From Sphingomonas sp. YR710 (GTDB taxonomy: Bacteria > Pseudomonadota > Alphaproteobacteria > Sphingomonadales > Sphingomonadaceae), in the NCBI RefSeq assembly GCF_900101455.1, contig NZ_FMZJ01000009.1, positions 1 through 64,000 of the forward strand: a stretch of 64,000 bases of DNA, given 5' to 3'. Positions within the stretch are counted from its first letter, which is position 1. The number at the start of each line of letters is the position of its first letter. Under the pieces are notes generated by a model. It was not told the DNA's origin and searched no databases. It saw only the letters and a program-made list of their open reading frames with translations. The position numbers were made by a program, and so were the translations under genes. Shown piece by piece: positions 28,740 to 36,908 of the stretch.

Positions 28740-28796
28740 AATATCTAGTATTATAGTTCTTAGAAATAGCTATTGCTCACGCCATAGCTTTGTCAA
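28740..28796 (-). promoter_or_regulatory. Shared promoter/operator element, site 2
   Basis: On the minus strand, TTGACA (28791-28796) is followed 29 bp later by AAGAACTATA-AT-ACTAGATATT (28740-28761). This is the same layout as 21065-21121. A -10-like TAGCTA lies 18 bp after TTGACA. The element precedes the SDR at 27878-28666 by about 75 bp. The divergent gene at 28931 may share the control region. Confidence 0.65.
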
Positions 28797-28930
28797 CAGA
28801 AGACCGTGCCCGGCGTGGCCGGATACACAATGGCCCATGTCGGCGCCGGAGGTTTGAGATGCCATCCGGCACCGGCACCATATCACCAACGGCGTGGCCA
28901 ACCGCGCCGGCGAACCGGAGGGAGAGAGCA

Positions 28931-29371
28931 ATGCCGGATACTGCCCAACTGGAGGCCTATGTCGCGATCAGCCAGGTCAAGGCGACATGTTGCCGCATGC
29001 TCGATACCAAGGACTGGGATGGATATGCGGACCTGTTCACCGAGGATATGGAACTCGATATGCGGCCTTCGGGCGGTACGCTCATCAAGGGCCGGGACGC
29101 GATGATCCGGATGATAAGCGGCGCACTCGCGGGCCAGGTTACCGTGCATCAGGTCCATTCGCCGGAGATGACGATCGTCGGTAACGTCGCCGAGGTTATC
29201 TGGGCGATGCAGGACCGGGTGGTATGGACCGAGGACCGCAAGCTGCAGATCGGCAATGCCGGCCACACCGGTTTCGGCCATTATCACGAACGCTATGTGC
29301 GCGGACCTGACGGTCGCTGGCGCATCGCCTATCTGAAGTTAACCCGACTGCACATAGATATAGACCGATAG
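28931..29371 (+). CDS. SnoaL/NTF2-like protein
   Basis: 146 aa from the ATG at 28931 with GGAGGGAGAGAG upstream. The single-domain alpha+beta barrel pattern is that of the SnoaL-like family (KATCCRMLDTKDWDGYADLFTED, and later GFGHYHERYVRGPDGRWRI). Relatives include ketosteroid isomerase-like enzymes, dehydratases and ring-hydroxylating dioxygenase small-subunit-like folds. No metal or catalytic residues can be assigned with confidence. It is divergent from the SDR/aldehyde dehydrogenase pair and is the last gene of the catabolic cluster before the mobile region. Confidence 0.8.
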   Translation: MPDTAQLEAYVAISQVKATCCRMLDTKDWDGYADLFTEDMELDMRPSGGTLIKGRDAMIRMISGALAGQVTVHQVHSPEMTIVGNVAEVIWAMQDRVVWTEDRKLQIGNAGHTGFGHYHERYVRGPDGRWRIAYLKLTRLHIDIDR

Positions 29372-29702
29372 ACGCACCCGCCTCCCGTGCGGGTATTCCA
29401 CCCATTCCGCCAAACCCGTTTAAGCAGTTCCGGCATCAGACCAATAATTCCGCTCCATCGCCCTGCGATACTGGAGGGGGCGCGGAGGATCGGAGTTTGC
29501 GCGAAGTTGCAGCGAGCCTGTGGCCGATATTACAGGGAATTGATGCAATTGATTGCATCTCGCCCCCGCGCCGATGGTTAACGAACCGATGCCCGTGATT
29601 CGCTACAGGTCTGGGCGCGCTCGCATCGCAGCCGGCCACCGGCGCCACGCAATACCTGACGCTCAACAACTTCTGATGCGAACCAGACGGCCGGGTGTAT
29701 GC
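29372..29702. other. Gene-poor junction after the catabolic cluster
   Basis: About 330 bp without a convincing gene. Short frames here have no domain or good ribosome site. The segment marks the change from the catabolic cluster to the mobile region. No integrase attachment repeat matching the tRNA-Ser core was found in direct orientation. Confidence 0.5.
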
Positions 29703-29861
29703 TCAACGGCTGAGCAAAGCCACGAAGCACAGCAGACCTACGACAAAAATTGTGGCAGCGCCTACAATCATCAGGAGATGGCGGGTCACCCTGCCGACAA
29801 CACCCTCGAGCGCCATTTCTAGGTCGGGGTCCGTGAGTAGTCTGCGAGATGCCTTGCCCAT
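29703..29861 (-). CDS. Candidate small single-TM protein
   Basis: 52-codon frame, ATG 29861 to TGA 29703. The first half is polar and charged (MGKASRRLLTDPDLEM) and is followed by a convincing membrane helix, LLMIVGAATIFVVGLLCFVA, ending LLSR. The charge pattern fits a small inner-membrane protein with the N-terminus inside. The ribosome site is poor (GAGGG abuts the ATG); an inner ATG at residue 16 is an alternative. No family recognised. Confidence 0.4.
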   Translation of the reverse strand: MGKASRRLLTDPDLEMALEGVVGRVTRHLLMIVGAATIFVVGLLCFVALLSR

Positions 29862-30285
29862 CCCTCATGATGCCACGACAGGCTCACCGCTGGCAACGGG
29901 TCCTACCTCTGGTGTCGGCTTAGCGAAGCGGCTGGAGACCGCATTTTAAACACGGGATCGCCCAGCGAAGCGGCCGGATTGTATCAATTTCGAGTGGCCT
30001 CCCCCCATGTCTCCGCCGTAACAAATCGAGAATCCGGGGTCGGGTCGGGTCAGCTGAAGTTCCTTTTATCGCGAAGGTCGAACGAAGGACTGACGCGACT
30101 GGAGAGGTCGCGGCTGAGGAATTTGCGCCCGAGGTCTCGTTCGCGATACTCGATTGCCTTGTCGAGCTTAGAACGATTCACTGTGAGATGCAGGCGCTTG
30201 CGCCGGTCGAGCAGTTCGCCGGTTTCGGGGGGAGGCCGCGACGCCTCCGATCGACTTCGAGATAAGTTGACCATACCGTCGCCCC
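29862..30285. other. Intergenic stretch, no supported gene
   Basis: About 420 bp. A minus-strand frame of about 74 codons from 30274 down to 30050 is charged (RKRLHLTVNRSKLDKAIEY) and might be real, but it has no recognised domain and only a weak GGGG before its start, so I do not call it. Nothing else stands out. Confidence 0.4.
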
Positions 30286-30597
30286 ATGTGGCGAATTCCG
30301 GATCGTTGGTTGACTGAGGTCGCCCGTGAGCGCCGATACGAGAAGGACTTCGATTGGTACGCGGAGTTGGACATCCGATTTGCGCCCGACAATCGGCGCG
30401 GCATACGCGGTCTGTCCGATAGCGGGCTTCACGAATTTCTCGCCGGCGATCTCCACCGCGGCACGAGGATAGCCCTGGAGCGTGAACTGAGACGGCGCGA
30501 TGCATGGGCGACGCCCGCCGCCGTTTCGCTGCCCATATCTGTGGGATCGCTGATCTGCGCGATCGCCGCCCTCATAATTGCAATCCTGAAGCATTGA
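30286..30597 (+). CDS. Hypothetical protein with C-terminal membrane helix
   Basis: 103 aa, family not recognised. The first 75 residues are strongly charged (WLTEVARERRYEKDFDWYAELD, then LHRGTRIALERELRRRD), and the last 22 form a hydrophobic helix (LPISVGSLICAIAALIIAIL) ending KH. This is the layout of a tail-anchored inner-membrane protein. There is no clear ribosome site before the ATG. It is 103 bp upstream of the BrnT/BrnA-like pair on the same strand. Its function cannot be stated. Confidence 0.6.
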   Translation: MWRIPDRWLTEVARERRYEKDFDWYAELDIRFAPDNRRGIRGLSDSGLHEFLAGDLHRGTRIALERELRRRDAWATPAAVSLPISVGSLICAIAALIIAILKH

Positions 30598-30700
30598 CGG
30601 TCATACCTGAGGCGCATTTCGGATGCGGCTGGCACGGGCCTTGGATTTCGCTACTACAATAATCGTTGCGCCGAACGATTTACGCTGCTACATAATTCCC

Positions 30701-30973
30701 ATGGACATCAGCTTCGATTCAGCCAAGCGCGAAGCAACCCTTCAGGAGCGCGGGCTGGACATGGCCGATGCGGCGGAGATCTTCGCCGGCCCCACGCTGA
30801 TCATGTTGGACGATCGCGCGGACTATGGAGAAGATCGTTACATCGCATTTGGGCTGATGGACGGCCGCATGGTCGTTTGCGTTTACACCGATCGGGAGGC
30901 CACGCGCCGGATCATTTCTCTGAGGAAAGCCAATGAGCGAGAACAGACCAAGTTCGGCGAACGGCTCCGGTGA
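30701..30973 (+). CDS. brnT: BrnT-family toxin (DUF497)
   Basis: 90 aa, the usual size. The conserved pattern is present: FDSAKREATLQERGLDM near the N-terminus, DDRADYGEDRYIAFG in the centre, and YTDREATRRIISLRKANERE at the end. BrnT is an RNase-type toxin with a RelE-like fold. The start at 30701 gives the canonical N-terminus. It overlaps the next gene by 41 bp, the typical toxin-first BrnT-BrnA arrangement. It lies in the mobile region beside a tRNA-targeted integrase, where such pairs stabilise elements. Confidence 0.88.
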   Translation: MDISFDSAKREATLQERGLDMADAAEIFAGPTLIMLDDRADYGEDRYIAFGLMDGRMVVCVYTDREATRRIISLRKANEREQTKFGERLR

Positions 30974-31559
30974 GGAGTTCGATCGCGACGACGCGCCCGA
31001 ACTGGATGATCATTTCTTCGACAATGCCGAGGTGCGGATCGGGGATACCGTCCACCGCCAGGCGACGTCGACGATGAAGCGCCGCGGCCGCCCACCGAAA
31101 GGCGGCGGCGCAAAGGTGCAACAGTCGCTTCGGCTACCGCTCGAGGTCATCGAGGCGTTCAAGGCAACCGGCGCCGGCTGGCATACCCAAATGGAGCAAG
31201 CGCTTCGCCAGGCCGCGATCAACCTCGGCACAGTTGATGATGCGCCCATGAAACTCGCGCAATCCCTGCGGGAGAGGGCAGACGCGACACAAGGGATCGT
31301 CCGGGCGATGCAACTCCAGATGGCGAGTGTGCAAGCCTCCATTGAGGCTGCCGGCGGGGCGGAATTCGTCAAGCGATCCAGTGAAGCAGCAGCGGAGGCA
31401 ATGGCGAAGGTGGAAGCGATCGGCGGCATGGATGTTATTTCCAAATCGATCGACGATGCGCGCGCCGCATTCGCTAGAATCGAGGCTGCCGGCGGATTTA
31501 CCAATCTTGGCAAGCTGCAGGAAGCAGCGCAGCGCGTCGCCAAACTGTCGCATAGATAA
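30933..31559 (+). CDS. BrnA-like antitoxin with repeat extension
   Basis: 208 aa, about twice the length of ordinary BrnA. GRPPKGGGAKVQQSLRLPLEVIEAF (split around residues 52-76) followed by GWHTQMEQALRQA is the ribbon-helix-helix DNA-binding part. After it come three tandem repeats of about 23 residues starting IEAAGG, VEAIGG and IEAAGG (137-159, 160-182, 183-204), which should form a helical rod. It overlaps brnT by 41 bp. BrnA normally neutralises BrnT and represses the operon. The extension is unusual and could mediate oligomer formation. It ends just before a strong hairpin. Confidence 0.8.
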   Translation: MSENRPSSANGSGEEFDRDDAPELDDHFFDNAEVRIGDTVHRQATSTMKRRGRPPKGGGAKVQQSLRLPLEVIEAFKATGAGWHTQMEQALRQAAINLGTVDDAPMKLAQSLRERADATQGIVRAMQLQMASVQASIEAAGGAEFVKRSSEAAAEAMAKVEAIGGMDVISKSIDDARAAFARIEAAGGFTNLGKLQEAAQRVAKLSHR

Positions 31560-31564
31560 CAGTG

Positions 31565-31597
31565 CTATTCTGCCCAGTCGGCGGCTGGGCAGAATAG
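31565..31597. terminator. 13-bp hairpin after the BrnT/BrnA-like operon
   Basis: CTATTCTGCCCAG (31565-31577) and CTGGGCAGAATAG (31585-31597) form a perfect 13-bp stem with a 7-nt loop, 6 bp after the antitoxin stop. No T-run follows. It also faces the end of the leftward integrase gene, so it may serve both directions. Confidence 0.6.
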
Positions 31598-31772
31598 CCG
31601 CTAACCGGTAGGATCAAGACGTCGTCCGCGGTGAGCGCGCGCGGCCATTGCCCGCTGCGCACGGCGAGATGAAAAAATCTGTCAATTGCTCGAATGGGCG
31701 TATTTCCACTTCGGCTTCGACATCGAGTTTGACAGTCTCGCAAGGTCGGCGACCGTCGAAACCTCTGCCGTA

Positions 31773-32993
31773 TCAACCTTTCACCGCCGGCCGGCGGGGC
31801 AACCGCACCACCTTCGCTTTGGCTCCCTCACAATATGACGCCCATTCGGCCATGAGCTGGCGCCGTTTGGCGAGAAAGTCGGTGCGCTTATAGGCCGCGA
31901 CCACCTTGTCCGGGACGGCGTGCGCCAGGGCCGCTTCCGCGACTTCGGCTGGGAACGTCGTCTCCTCAGCGACCCAATCCCGAAAGGCGCTTCGGAAGCC
32001 ATGCACGGTATCGGTGACGCCCATATCGCGCAGCAACTTCGTCATGGTCATGTTGCTCATGGGCTTGCGGAGATTCTGCCCCGGGAAGACATAGTCTCCG
32101 GTTGCGACCTTCTTCGCTTTCTTCAACAGCGCGAGCATTGAGGCGGAGAGTGGCACGACATGCACCTTCCCCGCCTTCATCCGATTGGCTGGGATAGTCC
32201 AGGTTCCTGCCTCGAAATCGAATTCTACCCAACGCGCACCGCGGATCTCGCCGGACCGCGTCGCCGTCAAAATAGCGGCCTCGACAGCCCACCGTGACGA
32301 TGCATCACGTTCGCGAAGGCGCTTCATAAAATCGGGCACCTCGCTGAAGGCCATCGCTGCAAAGTGGCCGTCGCTTTTCGGCTGGCGCGGGAGGGTCCGA
32401 TTTACCGATCGCAAGGGCGCTTCCGTCTCCCGGAACCCATTGGCGCGCGCCCAATCGAGCACGGCGCCGATCCGCTGGCGGACCCGGCGGGCCGTTTCAG
32501 GCAGCTCAAGCCATAAGGCTCCGCGCTTGTCATCGACTGACTTCAGAAGAACGTCACGAATATCGCCGCCGGTGATCCCATCGATGAGGCGATCGCCGAG
32601 CGATGGGAAAACATGCGTCTCCAACGTTGAGAGCCACTGGTCGTGGTGCTTGCCGTCCTTTTTCCAGCTCGCCTTCAGTTCACCGTGCAGCTTCGTTGCC
32701 GCGATTCGGAATGTCGGGATCTGCTCGAGCGCGCGGCGACGCTCAACGACGGGATCGATCCCCGCGAGAACTTGCCTCCGTACCATCACCGCCGCGCCGC
32801 GCGCTTCGGCCAAAGTCACCAGCGCGGCCGATCCGAGGCCGATGTCACGCCGGCGGCCAGCGGGACCAGGCTCTTTGATCCGAACTATCCAGCTTCGGGA
32901 GTTTTTCCCGACGACCAGCATCAACCCGCCGCCATCGTGATAACGCCCGGGTGTCTTGATTGCGCGAATGCCTGTAGCGGACAGAGTTCCCAT
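31773..32993 (-). CDS. Tyrosine recombinase/integrase, P4 type (distal)
   Basis: 406 aa. The N-terminal arm-binding domain (DGGGLMLVV, SWIVRIK) is the DUF4102 type found in tRNA-targeting P4-like integrases. Catalytic residues are Arg246 (TATRSGEIRG), His331-x2-Arg334 (HGFRSAFRDW), His358 and Tyr368 (AYKRTDF). Its start lies 141 bp from the 17-bp tRNA-Ser repeat at 33134-33150, and it is transcribed away from it. This is the same geometry as the second integrase at the tRNA gene. It therefore belongs to an element extending leftward from 33134, whose other end is not identified in this window. Confidence 0.95.
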   Translation of the reverse strand: MGTLSATGIRAIKTPGRYHDGGGLMLVVGKNSRSWIVRIKEPGPAGRRRDIGLGSAALVTLAEARGAAVMVRRQVLAGIDPVVERRRALEQIPTFRIAATKLHGELKASWKKDGKHHDQWLSTLETHVFPSLGDRLIDGITGGDIRDVLLKSVDDKRGALWLELPETARRVRQRIGAVLDWARANGFRETEAPLRSVNRTLPRQPKSDGHFAAMAFSEVPDFMKRLRERDASSRWAVEAAILTATRSGEIRGARWVEFDFEAGTWTIPANRMKAGKVHVVPLSASMLALLKKAKKVATGDYVFPGQNLRKPMSNMTMTKLLRDMGVTDTVHGFRSAFRDWVAEETTFPAEVAEAALAHAVPDKVVAAYKRTDFLAKRRQLMAEWASYCEGAKAKVVRLPRRPAVKG

Positions 32994-33133
32994 CTTCGGC
33001 TCCCCACATCGTTCCCCACACGATGAGCTGAATGCACGCGAAGGTCAACGAAAAGGGGCGGAGCCATAACCACCGAAACTCAGCGTTTATTGAGTGGTTC
33101 GCGGCGGCTGGCGATACCCAACAAAGGAGTTGC

Positions 33134-33150
33134 TGGCGGAGAGGGTGGGA
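33134..33150. repeat. Attachment-site direct repeat (att copy)
   Basis: TGGCGGAGAGGGTGGGA matches the 3' end of the tRNA-Ser gene (41946-41962) exactly over 17 bp, in the same orientation. Both copies are also preceded by a similar AAGGAGTT. The identity stops at the base after GGGA. It marks the boundary between two tandem elements. Confidence 0.85.
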
Positions 33151-33419
33151 CACATCTCCCTCGCATAAAAGTCACTGAAAAATCGTCTGATTCCTCCGAG
33201 CATTGTAGCGGTTTTGTAGCATAATTGGGAGCATTTGACGAAGAAATTTGCCGCGCTTCTCACGGATCGCACGCGCTCGAAAAATGACCGATGCCAAATG
33301 AGTCGCGAGCATATCCAGGGCGATGGGCAACCACTTATCGTCGCGGATTGTCGTGCTATGAGAGCGCCTTTGCAATTACATGCGCCACAACACGCCAACG
33401 GGGCTATAGGACGTGCCCA

Positions 33420-34874
33420 ATGACTGATCTCCGCACCATCGCCCTTATTGACGATCTACGTGACCGACCGGCCGAAACCTCCTGGATCGAGTTCAAAGAG
33501 AATAATTTTGATCCTGACATGATCGGAGTTCGCGTTTCGGCCTTAGCAAACGCGGCCCGCCTCGCGAATGAGCATTTTGCTTATATCGTTTGGGGAATCA
33601 GAGATGCCGACCATGCTGTCGTGGGCGCTCATTTTCGGCCAAGCGCAGAAAAGGCGAAGGGGCAACCTCTCGAATTCTATCTCGCACAGCGGTTGCAGCC
33701 GAGCGTTCCTTTTTCTTTTCGAGAAATCGATCACCCTGACGGAAGAGTCGTGCTGCTGGAAATTCCGGCGGCTACGACGGCTCCGGTAGAATATGAACGA
33801 ACGGCCTATATTCGCATTGGAAGCGCGACTCCTCGCTTGTCTGACCACCCAGAACGACAAAAGGCGCTTTGGGCAAAATTACAGCCTTACGCGTGGGAGG
33901 ACGGCATCGCGGCGCAATTCGTCACTGGCGACGACGTTCTGTCCATGCTCGATTATACGAGCTATTTTGAATTGACCGAGCAGCCGCTTCCGGACAACCG
34001 AGCAGGTATCTTCGACCGATTGGCAGCCGATAGGCTTATAGCAGGTGACGTGGGTGGACGTTGGAATATCACCAATCTTGGTGCAATCCTCACCGCAAAA
34101 AAGCTCGATGCATTTGCTCCCTCGATTGCCCGAAAGGCTGTTCGGTTTGTTTCCTATAATGGCCAAAATCGAGCCGCTTCCGTTACAAATCGGCGGGATG
34201 GACAGCGGGGATATGCAAGCGGATTTAGAGGCCTGATCGAATTCATTAACGGGGTTTTGCCTAAAAATGAGCACATCGGCTCCGCCCTCCGGAGCGAACA
34301 CCCGTTGTTTCCGGAAATTGCTATCCGTGAATTGATCGCAAACGCGCTCATTCACCAAGATATGACGATTAGCGGTGCTGGCCCTCTCATTGAACTGTTT
34401 ACTGACAGGTTGGAAATCACAAATCCCGGCATTCCGTTGATCAATCCCGATCGCTTCATTGATTCTCCTCCACGATCCCGAAACGAAGCGTTGGCGGCGC
34501 TCATGCGCCGGATGCGCATATGTGAGGAACAGGGCACCGGGATTGACAAGGTCATCGCCTCTGTGGAGTTTTTTCAATTGCCTCCTCCCGACTTTAGAGC
34601 CGAGGATAACGCTACTCGCGTCACCCTATTTTCACCCCGCAAATTCTCAGAGATGACGGGCGAAGAACGGGTCCGAGCGTGTTATCAGCACGCGGTCCTT
34701 CGCTATGTGAGCGGTGACCGCATGAAAAATAGCACTCTGCGTGAACGGTTTGGCGTGGAGAGTCAGAATGCCGCCCAAATTTCTGGAGTGATCCGACAGG
34801 CTTTGGATCGGAATATAATTAGGTATGCCGATATAAAACACCCAAAGGTCGGCTACCTGCCATTCTGGGCATAA
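33420..34874 (+). CDS. AlbA_2/Schlafen-domain ATPase-like regulator
   Basis: 484 aa from the ATG at 33420. The N-terminal AlbA_2 (Schlafen-like) domain has SWIEFKENNFDP and IVWGIRD with the acidic residues typical of the family. The C-terminal half has the GHKL/HATPase-type segment IRELIANALIHQD and EITNPGIP, as in COG2865-type proteins. A winged-helix tail follows. Members are annotated as transcriptional regulators or as parts of defence islands; the biochemical role is mostly unknown. It is the first gene inside the left att repeat and is on the opposite strand to both integrases. Confidence 0.85.
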   Translation: MTDLRTIALIDDLRDRPAETSWIEFKENNFDPDMIGVRVSALANAARLANEHFAYIVWGIRDADHAVVGAHFRPSAEKAKGQPLEFYLAQRLQPSVPFSFREIDHPDGRVVLLEIPAATTAPVEYERTAYIRIGSATPRLSDHPERQKALWAKLQPYAWEDGIAAQFVTGDDVLSMLDYTSYFELTEQPLPDNRAGIFDRLAADRLIAGDVGGRWNITNLGAILTAKKLDAFAPSIARKAVRFVSYNGQNRAASVTNRRDGQRGYASGFRGLIEFINGVLPKNEHIGSALRSEHPLFPEIAIRELIANALIHQDMTISGAGPLIELFTDRLEITNPGIPLINPDRFIDSPPRSRNEALAALMRRMRICEEQGTGIDKVIASVEFFQLPPPDFRAEDNATRVTLFSPRKFSEMTGEERVRACYQHAVLRYVSGDRMKNSTLRERFGVESQNAAQISGVIRQALDRNIIRYADIKHPKVGYLPFWA

Positions 34875-34998
34875 GATTTGATCATGATTTGATGAGTGAC
34901 GTGAAATCCGCGTAGGCTGCCCATCGGCATGAATTTAACCTATTGATATTCAATGATAATTTTAAAACCCGTTTGGCTTTAAAGATTTGACCACTTCG

Positions 34999-35199
34999 TC
35001 AATCGCGCCTCTCATTTTCCAAGCTATCCATGTCGCGCCCACGCAAAAGGAAAATTATGGCCTGCTTTTGGAATGCAAATGAGGAAACTTCCGCAACCTG
35101 CATCCGCAGATCATTGCGCATCATCTCGCCGTAGAGATCGCGCAAAATCTCTCCGTAGGAAATCACCTCGCCGAGAAGAGGAAGCCATGCGCATCGCAT
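34999..35199 (-). CDS. Small hypothetical protein
   Basis: 66 codons. No family is recognised. The middle (LRDLYGEMMRNDLRMQVAEVSSFAFQKQAIIFLL) could form amphipathic helices. It lies 25 bp downstream of another small frame on the same strand (35225-35515), so they might be co-expressed. A shorter version from an internal Met is possible. Weakly supported. Confidence 0.35.
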   Translation of the reverse strand: MRCAWLPLLGEVISYGEILRDLYGEMMRNDLRMQVAEVSSFAFQKQAIIFLLRGRDMDSLENERRD

Positions 35200-35224
35200 G
35201 GCCTCCCAAGCAGATTGTTAACGC

Positions 35225-35515
35225 CTATCTCTTGCCGAAGGCTGTGAGGCCAAGCTGGGCGGCCACTGCCGAGTTCAACCTATATGAGACCGCTTGCCTT
35301 GCGTGACCGCTGAATTTCAAAATGCCATGTTTGCGGCCGTCACCGGAGACGAAACGACCACCCTCTCCTTCAGTCAAAATTGCTTTGGCGAAATCGTGGA
35401 TGCTCACCGGCCTTCTCGAAGATTCCTTGCCGATCTGGTAGGTGCCTTTGATGATTGCTGCGAAGCGTTCGTCGCCATCGGCATCGATAAGAGCGAACCG
35501 TGTATCGTAATTCAT
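35225..35515 (-). CDS. Hypothetical protein
   Basis: 96 aa with a plausible protein-like composition: MNYDTRFALIDADGDERFAA, then a stretch RPVSIHDFAKAILTEGEGGRF. No family is recognised. The repeated charged and aliphatic pattern suggests a small alpha/beta protein. It is on the same strand as the small frame downstream and as the serine recombinase at 35776. Function unknown. Confidence 0.5.
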   Translation of the reverse strand: MNYDTRFALIDADGDERFAAIIKGTYQIGKESSRRPVSIHDFAKAILTEGEGGRFVSGDGRKHGILKFSGHARQAVSYRLNSAVAAQLGLTAFGKR

Positions 35516-35775
35516 GTGGCCTCCGTCGTCTTGAGTGAGGCGGAATCAGCTACACATGCATCAATGCGAACACCAATGGCTTATTCGTTTCGGTAACAAA
35601 AAATGCTGTCAGCGGATATTTCGACTCCGGCTCGGCGCCTTTTAAGAAATGTGGCGGCCTTCGCCACGCAACCTGCTCACGTGCGGGCCTCCGCCAGCAT
35701 GAAAGATCAGGCCAACAAAAAAACCTCTCCTTTTTCCTTTGTCCAATCCATCGATATCTCACTGCAGATTGCCGT

Positions 35776-36333
35776 TTAGGCAGCCAACGCCCGATATACC
35801 GATGCCCGACCGATCTCCAGCTTTCTGGCAATCGCCGATGGCCCCATTCCCGCCCTATGAAGCTCTTTCACCGCTTCAGGGTCGATTGTAGCCGGGCGCC
35901 CCTTGTAGACGCCTCCGCGCCGCTTGGCGGCCTCGATCCCGCGACGTTGACGTGCTCTGATGAAATGCTTCTCGATCGAACCAACCATCCCAAACAGCGT
36001 CAGGAGAATTTCTCCCATCATATCACTGCCGTCAAACGTGATCGCTGGATCATGGATTTTGAGAATCGCCTTCTTCTGGACCACCCTTTTGCCGATGGTC
36101 AACAAGTCACCGGTATCCCTGGCGAGGCGGTCGGGATGGAGTGCGAGTAGCGTTCCCCCTGGTTCCAACAAGCGAATGGCGGCCTCTAGTTGATCTCGGC
36201 CATCAAGCGACGAACCGTTCCCGATGTCAGCAAAGACCACGAGTGCGCCTAGGCGTTCCAAGGCCGTCTTTTGCGAAGCAATGTCCTGACCGTCGTGCGT
36301 TGAGATTCGGGCATAGCCCAACGTCTTCCCCAA
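35776..36333 (-). CDS. Serine recombinase (resolvase/invertase family)
   Basis: 185 aa. The nucleophile is Ser11 in GYARIST, with Arg9, Arg46 and the HPDRLARD arginines (69, 72) as the active-site set. The linker IEKHFIRARQRRGIEAAKRRG is the usual E helix. The last 36 residues are a helix-turn-helix (GPSAIARKLEIGRASVYRAL). This is the small resolvase/invertase class that acts at short crossover sites. A perfect 6-bp-arm palindrome at 36380-36393, 47 bp upstream, is a candidate res-type or promoter site. It may resolve element multimers or invert cargo. Confidence 0.93.
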   Translation of the reverse strand: MGKTLGYARISTHDGQDIASQKTALERLGALVVFADIGNGSSLDGRDQLEAAIRLLEPGGTLLALHPDRLARDTGDLLTIGKRVVQKKAILKIHDPAITFDGSDMMGEILLTLFGMVGSIEKHFIRARQRRGIEAAKRRGGVYKGRPATIDPEAVKELHRAGMGPSAIARKLEIGRASVYRALAA

Positions 36334-36379
36334 TGCGGTCTCCTGTCTCAGTTGGCTCTAAAGCCCTATACCGCATATG

Positions 36380-36393
36380 TTCCATAAATGGAA
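36380..36393. promoter_or_regulatory. Palindrome upstream of serine recombinase
   Basis: TTCCAT-AA-ATGGAA is a perfect inverted repeat between the recombinase start (36333) and the divergent C39-like gene (36486). It could be the core of a resolvase crossover site or an operator for either gene. Confidence 0.4.
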
Positions 36394-36485
36394 TAGCGAT
36401 CCATACGAGACGCCTAGGATGTCTCATTGAATGCCCCGCCAGAGGTTACCTTGTTGAGACACTGCGCGATGGTTAACCACATGCC

Positions 36486-36908
36486 ATGAGCAAGGTTAGA
36501 TTCGTCCGCCAAGAGAACAAAAGCACAGGCTGTGGACCTGCATGTATTGCAATCATCGCAGGCACTCGTTTGTCGAGATCAAAAAGAGGCGCATATCTGA
36601 AGGCCGTCGAATTAATTTTTGGACCTGGCAAAATCGACGTCCTTTACACGCACTGGCACCACCTGCGAAAAGCGTTAGATGATCTGGACATCGCATATGC
36701 TGATCGCATTCACCGCCATCGGTCGTGGGAGGCGATAACTACGCTTTCCATCGTCAAATGCGGTCGCATGGGTCCGAACAAGAACGTTTGGCACTGGGTT
36801 GTATATGACGGGAGCAACAATTTGCTCTATGACCCCGCAAAAGACGCCCCAGTTACGCCCAACAGTCGCATGCGAAAACCGCGCTCCCATCTGCCTATAT
36901 ACCTATGA
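36486..36908 (+). CDS. C39/papain-like cysteine peptidase homologue
   Basis: 140 aa with a possible papain-fold active site: Gln9 (oxyanion), Cys16 in STGCGPACIAII, His103 in VWHWVVYDG and Asp116 in LLYDPAKD. This order matches peptidase C39-like domains, which normally sit at the N-terminus of bacteriocin exporters and cut double-glycine leaders. Here it stands alone, with no transporter, no signal peptide and no leader-peptide gene next to it. It is divergent from the serine recombinase. It may act on a peptide or protein made by the element or host. Assignment rests on motifs only. Confidence 0.6.
   Translation: MSKVRFVRQENKSTGCGPACIAIIAGTRLSRSKRGAYLKAVELIFGPGKIDVLYTHWHHLRKALDDLDIAYADRIHRHRSWEAITTLSIVKCGRMGPNKNVWHWVVYDGSNNLLYDPAKDAPVTPNSRMRKPRSHLPIYL

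Noticed and set aside
29383-29410. Possible inverted copy of the tRNA-Ser 3' end
   Set aside because: ATTCCACCCATTCCGCCA differs from ATCCCACCCTCTCCGCCA at several positions and is in the opposite orientation to the two att copies, so I do not take it as an element end.
35550-35831. 93-codon minus-strand frame
   Set aside because: It overlaps the end of the serine recombinase in another frame, is rich in Trp/Arg/Pro, and has no domain or ribosome site.
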